From Odobenus rosmarus divergens (taxonomy: Eukaryota > Chordata > Mammalia > Carnivora > Odobenidae): 64,000 nucleotides of DNA. The translations under genes were made by a program, and so were the position numbers. The DNA is taken from contig NW_004452118.1 in the NCBI RefSeq assembly GCF_000321225.1, positions 4,268 to 68,267 on the forward strand, given 5' to 3'. The notes beneath the pieces are model-generated. The model saw nothing but the letters and a program-made list of their open reading frames with translations. It was not told where the DNA came from and made no database searches. Shown piece by piece: positions 57,183 to 64,000 of the stretch (position 1 is its first letter; each line of letters opens with the position of its first letter).

Positions 57183-57990
57183 ATATTGAGATTTTTAAAT
57201 GACAAGATTAAAGTTTTTCATCAAATTTCAGAAGTTACTGGTCTTTCTTCAAAATTTTTGTTGTTGTTGTTCTTTTACCTCTCCTTATGGGGCTGTCATT
57301 ATACATGGGTTGGTATGTCTGATATTGTCTCACAACTCTCTGAGGTTCTGTTCATTTTTCTCCATTCTTTATTCTTTATGTTCTTCCAACTGTATAATTT
57401 CAATTGAAATACAGTCAAGTTGGCTAATTTTTTTCTTCTGACATTTCAAATCTGTTAACATGTCTAGTGAAATTTTTCAGTTGTTATAATCTTCAACTCC
57501 AGAAGTTTTATCTGGTTATTTTTATACATTCTATGTATTTAATGATATCCTCTATTTGGTGAGACAAAATTTGTATACCTTCCTTTAATTTTTTTACACA
57601 TATTGCACATATTTTTAATACCTGTTTTAAAGTCTTTGTTTAGTAAGTGTAAAATCTGGACTTCTTCAGGAACATTTTTTTATTGACTGATCTTTGTTTT
57701 CCTGTTCATGTGTCATAATTTCCTGTTTCCTTGCACATCTCATAATGTTTTTTGTTGAAAATTCGGTATTTTAAATAATATAATATGGTAAGTCTGGAAA
57801 TCTGATTTCTGTCTATCCTTCATTCCACAACGTTTTTTGTTTGTTTGTTTACTGTCTCTTTCTTTGTTTAGTGACTTTCCTGGACTAATTCTGTATAATT
57901 TGAATTCTTTGTTATTTGTGGCCACTGCTGTCTCTGCTTGGTTAGCCTAGTGGTCAGTTAATGAACAGAACCAATATATCTCCCAGATTT

Positions 57991-58202
57991 GGGATGCCTG
58001 GGTGGTTCAGTCAGTTAAGCAGCTGCCTTCGGCTCAGGTCATGATCCCAGGGTCCTGGGACAGAGTCCTGCATCGGGCTCCCTGCTCAGTGGGGAGCCTG
58101 CTTCTCCCTCTGCCTGCTCTACCTGCTGGTCCCCTGCTTGTGCTCTCTCTCTCTGACAAATAAAAAAATAAAATCTTTAAAACAAACAAACAAACAAACA
58201 AA
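57991..58202 (+). mobile_element. Can-SINE with (CAAA)n tail
   Basis: Full-length plus-strand copy; head ggatgcctgggtggttcagt (57992-58011), tail with five caaa units (58182-58202). TSD atatctcccagattt (57976-57990) repeats at 58203-58217 with one change. Confidence 0.97.
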
Positions 58203-58418
58203 ATATCTCCCAGACTTTGCAGAGGAGCTCTTGGTATGTGTTGAGGCACACCTTTGATACTCCTGCAGACAGTTGACACCTCTGCCTTAGCTTTCACAGA
58301 GCCTTATGATCAATCAGAGATGAGAGATCAGGACCTTCCAAGGTCTTTCCTGGGTATATGTATAGTAGTGCATCTATGCCTGGTCTTCTAAATTTCTGAG
58401 AAAATGTTGGAAGTTTTA

Positions 58419-58615
58419 TTTATTTATTTATTTATTTTTTTAAAAGATTTTATTTATTTTTTGACAGAGAGAGACACAGTGAGAGAGGGAACACAAGCAG
58501 GGGGAGTGGGAGAGGGAGAAGCAGGCCTGCCACGGAGCAGAGAGCCCAATGCAGGGCTGGGGTCATGACCTGAGCCAAAGGCAGACGCTTAACGACTGAG
58601 CCACCCAGGCGCCCT
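58419..58615 (-). mobile_element. Can-SINE with internal deletion
   Basis: Minus-strand copy with a perfect 19-bp TSD, gaaaatgttggaagtttta, at 58400-58418 and 58616-58634. About 20 bases of the tRNA-derived B-box region are deleted (junction near 58557-58563). The tail is (TTTA)n at left. Confidence 0.97.
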
Positions 58616-59119
58616 GAAAATGTTGGAAGTTTTAAAAGCCCTCTAGGAACATCCCATTACTGTTTTTTTCCTTTCAAATGTTTTGGCCAGCTTCTTGTCA
58701 GCTCCAACTGGAATCATTGCCTCAGGCAGCTGTGATGTTAAACAATTGCTGATGATTATTTTCTACAGATGTTTGTACAAAGTGAGCTCTGAACTATAAA
58801 CCCATTCTGCCCTACCCAATGGCTGCTAGCCTACCAAACCAATAGTGGTTGTGAGGCTGTTGGTTTTCAAGGCTGCCCCAGAACTGGGGGGAGAGGGGTG
58901 GGGACAAGCCAAGTTAAAACACCACAACTCTTGTTGTTCTTACCAAGATCCAGCTGTGTTTCTTGTATAGTGCTCTTTAGATTGTTTTAAGCTTTTGGTT
59001 CATTTCCAGGGTTCTGAAAAAGTAAGTTTTGACTATTTTTACAAGTGTTCCTGTTGATTTAACAGAGGGGGTAGGTTTTCAGAGTTCCTTACTCCACCAT
59101 TCCAGAAGTGCTTCTTCTG

Positions 59120-59371
59120 TCTTACTATGTTTTACTCACCATTTAGGGCACAAGTTAGTTGTCAATTCCTTTAGGAAATCTCTTGGTTTGTGTCTCTCCT
59201 ATATCTCCCAGAATACCTGTACTTTTCACATGTGTTTCTCAATTGCCTGTTTCATATCTATCTCTTCCAGAAACTTCTAGATGCAAAGATCATGTCCTGC
59301 TTGCTCTTTCATCTCCAGTGCCTAAGAAAGTGCAAGGTGAAATGGACCCTATTATTGTTGAATGAACGAAT
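59120..59371 (+). mobile_element. L2 3' end
   Basis: The plus-strand order is: agatgcaaagatcatgtcct (59279-59298), catctccagtgcctaagaaa (59309-59328) and the terminal ttgttgaatgaacgaa (59355-59370), the L2 tail. The upstream part (59120-59260) fits less well. Confidence 0.78.
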
Positions 59372-62300
59372 CCATCTTAACTTATTTTAAAAAATGCAGT
59401 AGCTGAAATAACCAATTAATTATCCAACAAATATAATTTTGCTAGTCTTAAAATTTGTTTAGAGTTTTAAGTCTATAGGGTAATCCTTTTGGTACATATT
59501 TTATATTTTTACGGACTGAAAATGTCCTTGACAACAGATGGATATTTGCCTGTCTTTGCAGACTTTAAGGAAAATGCACTTGACCCTAAAGAATTTCTAT
59601 TTCTTTCTTTCTTCTGTCCTCTTCCTGACACAAGAATTGCCAAGATCAGACATGAAAGGGGAAAGCAACATAAGGATGCTCTTAGTAGTGCACGTGGAAG
59701 GGAAAAGGGATGATCATACTTTTTCCCTTGGTGATGAAGGGGTGGTGTTTATAGGCTGATTACATGAATATGAGTTTCATGATATTTTTTTTAACTCTAG
59801 CACCAGCAGCAGGGTTCCTTCAGCAGAAATCCTTGATTGAGGAGCTAAAGGCAATGAGAAATAAGTGTAGCTGCTAATTAGACACTTCGAATGAGCAGAG
59901 TGGGAAAATGAGCCACATAGAACAGCAGGGACTGCCTATACCCTTTTTGATATCTGACAATCCAAATTTGAAGACTGTAGAGGCAATAGACACACTGTTA
60001 CTCTCTCTGGACAATTTTGATTTGGGAGTCTTGTCAAGCCAATGAAAATATTGGATAAATCAAGTAAAAAATGAATCACCCAAACAATACCCCATTCTTT
60101 TGTGTGCTTTCCAAAAAGTATTGACAAAAATACCTGGATGTTGAGTCTGATATGTCTGATATATTCTACTACATTATATGAAACAAATTCATAAAGAGAA
60201 TGGTATTGACATTTTAATTAGCTGCTTTCTTTTTCTTTCATGCTTTTCTTTGTTACTGAAATGGTAGCCGACTATTAACAGCCTAAGAGCACAATAACAT
60301 TCTGGTACAGCATAATACAATCACTTAGAATGCAGTGCGTGACTGATTTGGTGATCTTTGTTCTGTATTACTCTTCCACAATCTCAGCAAAACTGCATTT
60401 GTACCTGATGCCCTTAAACTTCTCTGGTTTGTAACATTGTCTCAGCACAAGATTAGTAATCGAATCAAACATTAAAAGGTAAAAGTACATGTATATTCTC
60501 TTCTGCAAGTCATCCATCCAGAAAATAACTTGTATGATTTGAAAGGAGCATGCAGCACATGCAGTAAGCCAGAAACAAAGGTTTCAAATACAGGGTGTCA
60601 AACGTTTCATGAGACTCAAAAGTGCAGTCATTTATTCAGATTATTATTATAACTTTTAATAAATCTGCCTGATGAATGCTCAGATACTTAGTTACTGTTT
60701 TCTTTTGTGTTTGTCTGTTTTTGGTGTGTTGTCAAAAGTCTTATAGGATATTAATTACATTGGCAGAATCTTAAGAAGTAGTAATTGATTTCTTTTAATT
60801 TGTTGTGCAATTAAAAATAATAGTGATTAGAACGTAACTTTCTCTTATAACGTGCCTCTGATTTGTATGGTTTTACTTTCAGGTCAATTTATACAATCAT
60901 GTTCGGGAAGTTATTTCCTAGATCATGCTCTTTTTTTTCTCCCCCTTAACATTGGTTGACATGTTTGCTCTGAGAAATGTACTTGCTCGTTCAAGGACAC
61001 ATCTATTGTTGATCTAGCAACATCATTGTTCAGACTTGGTCTAGACTTTGTGTTGGGCCCAGAAATATTTCCTGAAAAAAACTGAAAAATGCAAACTTAG
61101 TTGTAAACCTTTCCATATCTTGGATACGAGGGACAAGAAATTATCATTTAAAATAGATTTTTGGTTCACTTTTCAATCTAGCGGAACGATGTCCATTATG
61201 TTCCATCAATGACTTGGCATGCATATTAGCTGAGCAAGAGCAACAGGAAAATATAGGGAGGAAAATTCTATAGTGCTGTTCACAAGGACAAATGAGGAAA
61301 ACTTTGCCTCTCTATGTTCTATCTTGGCCATCATGTTTAAAGCAAGCATGTTGACTACTTGCAAAAGATAGTAAGCCTTAGCCAAAGCAATACAATCTAC
61401 AAGACCACACCATTGTAAGAGGCTTCTGGTTTTATACTCTCTATCCTCTGTGTATGTGCCTGTCCTTTAGAGTCCTGCACTACCATACCAGTAGCATTCC
61501 TTCTCAGTAGTACTGACTGTCACACAGCATAAGAAGTGGTGTTGATGAATGGTGATCTGGAAGTCGCAAAATGCTGACCCAGGCAGTAAACTGAGAGCCA
61601 CTGATGTGACTTTCAAAGCTCTTCTATGAAATCATGAAGTAGAACCATGAAGGCTAATTAAACTCTTCTTGAGCTCCCTGGTAGAGATATTGATTCCCAG
61701 CAGAAGTTAGCTACTTCTTATTAAAAGGTGATCCAGGAGCCGAGGAAATTTCCCTTTTGTTCTGTTCTACAAGATAAATAAGCTGAAAATGCTTTCCAGA
61801 CAGGGACAGGTCATTCATAAAGATGGCTTTCAAACTTGAGGTCATGGCAACACATACCTAACCCAAAGACATCACTGGGAAATGGCGCCTTCTGTGGTCT
61901 ATGTGGCATCCTAAGATAAAAAACACTTTCCAGAAAGAGAATACATGACTGAGAATTTAATTCACTTTTTATAATACGGATTCCAATTTTCAAGGCGAGT
62001 TGTTATCTATTTAATAAAAACTGGGGCACATGTATTCCCTTCATTAAATTGTTTAAGAATTAAAATGAGGTTTCAGTGTTTTATTATTACCTTTAGAAGT
62101 TGCAAGCATTAATATTGTATAGTTTCTAATTTTAGCCATGGATTTATTAAATAAAGGCTTATAAAAGTAAATTACTCAATTTTCATCACCCTCAATTACT
62201 TCATGTGATCAAAGCTTCTGATCTTATAAACAAACTGTGACTCTCGTTACTTTTTAACAATTGATTATTTCCTTTGAAAACATGGAAATTTAGACTATGG

Positions 62301-62659
62301 GACTTCATAATTTCAAAATAAGGATATGGATTCTTAAATGCCTGGAGGAGTTTATATGTTTCCCCTTGGCAACTTAATTCCAGGGCAGGACATAAACTCT
62401 GGAGGATAAAAAGAATTCACTTGTGTTTAAAAAGATAGTGAGATAAGAAGGAAGACTCATCCAACCCTCAGCTGGTCCAAGACAAACAACAAAGAATGCT
62501 TCATCTAAAAATTCTGAAATCTCATGCACCAGGGGCTAATATTTCCAGGAGGAAATAAACATGAAATTAAACAGATTAAGAAGCCTTATAGAATTGGAGG
62601 GGCCCTAGGAACTTCCGTGGGTCGGGCTCATGGGGGAGAAACTCCTTTCCTGTCCTACA
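59372..62659. other. Unassigned 3.3-kb stretch
   Basis: I recognise no repeat or gene in 3.3 kb, the longest such part of the right half. The pieces at 60200-60560 and 60660-60900 look evenly complex and could hold conserved non-coding sequence. Frames of up to 74 codons (59489-59759) overlap each other and have no family match. Confidence 0.45.
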
Positions 62660-62750
62660 CTCAGATTTCTTTCTTCTCCTCCCCACCTCTGTGTCCTCAC
62701 TTTTTCCTCCCCGCCTTCTTCCCCTCCCCCGTCCTCTCTTGCCCATTCTG
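62660..62750. repeat. Polypyrimidine (CT-rich) tract
   Basis: About 90 bases with pyrimidines on the plus strand almost throughout, with cct/ccc blocks. The antiparallel overlapping frames here (62576-62926) are its by-products. Confidence 0.85.
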
Positions 62751-62799
62751 CAGTCTGGCCATGCTTTGATGCAGGGAGAGTGGAGTGCCAAATATGTAA

Positions 62800-63025
62800 T
62801 GAGGACATGTCGACTCCTCAGTGTGATGGAACGGAAGCTGGACTTGAGCTGAAAGGAATCGCATTTACTTCCAACTCTTCAGCTTACAAACTGTGTGACT
62901 GTGGAAAGGTCACTCAACCTCTCTGAGCTTCAGTTTTCCAAGATGCCTAATTTACTGTGTGGGATTGTTGTGAAGCACAAATAAAATGATGTATGTTAGA
63001 GTATTTCATAAACCATAAATGGGCA
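62800..63025 (+). mobile_element. MIR
   Basis: The plus-strand landmarks are: aactgtgtgactgtggaaag (62889-62908), gtcactcaacctctctgagc (62909-62928), ttcagttttccaagatgcct (62929-62948), and the gggattgttgtgaagcacaa part (62962-62981). Confidence 0.88.
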
Positions 63026-64000
63026 TAATCCAAATGCAGTTATAACTACATTTTATGTTTGAGTTTTGCCTGATACTATGGTTTGTGTAGAGTAGAGCAA
63101 CAATTTTTAAATTGAAATACTATATTAAATAATAATAAAACAAATCCAGGTCATAAAGGCCCTTGTATAATCACATTTAGGTTCAGAGAGGAGGCCAAAC
63201 ATATTTTCAAGGGGCAGCTCTGGAAGCCCCAGCTTTAGGAGTTGGTCATATTCCCAGCTTCACCCTGCACCCCCCTTAGGATTCCCGTCTCTACAGTCAG
63301 CCAATTTCAGCCTCCCCTTCCCTGTTAGAACATCCTACGTGGTCCTAAAGCGCTTGACGTTCCCTGTGTGCCCCTATCTGGGTCCTCTTCTAGCCAATGA
63401 TGCCTTGTTAGAATTATACAATACGATGCCTGCAATAATACTGATTTCTGTTCCTTTTTAAGTTCTAAACATTTTACCCTGCTCCTGCTGGTTTTAGGAA
63501 GAAATAGCACGCTATTTCTGACATTTCTGACTTCTTTGGAAATATATCCCTTCTTATTTTTGTTCCATGAAACAAAATATATACTTTGTATTTCTTGTTA
63601 CTAATTTACTGACTTATTATCTGTTTGCAGGCATTCTGATTTTCAAAATTGGAATTTCCGCGAACAGTTTCAAAGACAGAAAATAAGAGTGAAGAAAATC
63701 TGTTGCTGCTTTTGGCCGGTGACCGTAACGGAATGAATATTTGCTACTGAGCCTTCAAACACCTCAGTTTTCAACTCCCATAAAATTCCAATCTCACAGG
63801 GTGCTACAACTAGCAGGCACTGAGCAGTCAAGGGGTTAAGCAAGCTTTCTATTTTATGGGCCCTTAAATCCTAAGTGATGTTCTGTGTTGCACATTACGA
63901 GGGCAGCCATGAAAGGATATATATAACTTTTTTTTTTTTAATTCTTCACATCACCTGAGTGAGATTTTGAAAGCTTGGTAACATCCCAGGAGCAAGAAAT
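63026..64000. other. Unassigned stretch at the right edge
   Basis: No gene or nameable repeat. A small CpG group lies at 63658-63730 (five CpG in about 75 bases). A tatatataac string follows at 63919-63928, and a T-run at 63929-63939. It could be the start of something beyond the edge. Confidence 0.4.

Larger units (their letters stand above)
55421..59110 (-). mobile_element. Old L1 5' half, hosting four younger insertions
   Basis: Minus-strand L1 of an old family. The part at 57290-57960 shows the block usual for L1M-type elements: ctgaggttctgttcattttt (57340-57359), cttgcacatctcataatgtt (57730-57749), and ttaaataatataatatggta (57770-57789). The part at 59060-59100 matches the L1 5' leader (cagagttccttactccacca, 59080-59099). 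It is split by a young L1 and SINEs at 56973, 57991 and 58419. It is not coding. Confidence 0.78.

Noticed and set aside
1..64000. CRISPR arrays, operons, ribosome binding sites, origins
   Set aside because: SINEs, L1, MIR and MaLR show this is mammalian nuclear DNA; no regularly spaced identical repeats occur. Bacterial feature types do not apply.

Overview
The window is a gene-poor, AT-rich stretch of a mammalian nuclear genome from a carnivoran. The marker is at least 20 copies of the tRNA-Lys-derived carnivore SINE (Can-SINE). The younger copies carry the body seen in arctoid carnivores (bear, seal and mustelid lineages) rather than the canid SINEC_Cf or the felid form. A 5'-truncated, little-decayed carnivore-type L1 (56113-56716) agrees with this. 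The species cannot be fixed from the window. I found no protein-coding exon, no functional RNA gene and no CpG island. The longest open frames (146, 124, 119 codons) resemble no family I know and are of chance length for this size and composition. The window is either intergenic or deep intronic.

Layout. 1-0.83 kb: old L1 on the minus strand with one SINE. 0.8-13.4 kb: mostly unassigned sequence with ancient fossils (CR1/L3 pieces at 1.4 and 7.1-7.4 kb, L2, MIR, two MER20 pieces), a minus-strand solo LTR that splits a MIR (9.1-9.5 kb), and a POU-octamer palindrome in a possibly conserved block (11.9 kb). 13.4-13.8 kb: an almost complete MLT1-type LTR. 14-18 kb: mostly unassigned, with two MIRs. 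18-23.6 kb: HAL1/L1 on the plus strand, then a large old L1 on the minus strand riddled with SINEs, including a SINE inside a SINE. 23.6-24.2 kb: a plus-strand solo LTR with readable TATA and polyadenylation signals. 24-33.6 kb: mostly unassigned, with a (TA)-rich interspersed repeat at 29.4-29.9 kb, MIRs and a possible LTR. 33.6-42 kb: almost wholly minus-strand L1/HAL1 debris with SINEs. 42.8-43.6 kb: an unexplained inverted repeat, 73-bp arms 97% identical around 612 bp. 44-55 kb: mostly unassigned, with MIR, MER5-type hAT, MaLR and SINE insertions, and a 50-N assembly gap inside a SINE. 55.4-59.1 kb: old L1 carrying a younger L1 and three SINEs. 59-64 kb: unassigned apart from one L2 and one MIR.

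Insertion order can be read directly from nesting and target-site duplications (TSDs). CR1/L3, L2, MIR and hAT fossils are oldest. MaLR and ERV-type LTRs and old L1/HAL1 come next. Can-SINEs and the carnivore L1 are youngest. Nearly all L1 material and 14 of 20 SINEs lie on the minus strand, the pattern expected if the window sits inside a plus-strand transcription unit, but that is inference only.

Family names rest on my recognition of consensus sequences, not on a search. Boundaries with stated TSDs are base-exact; others are good to roughly 20-50 bases. I found no new biological system. The least explained structure is the inverted repeat at 42846-43603.
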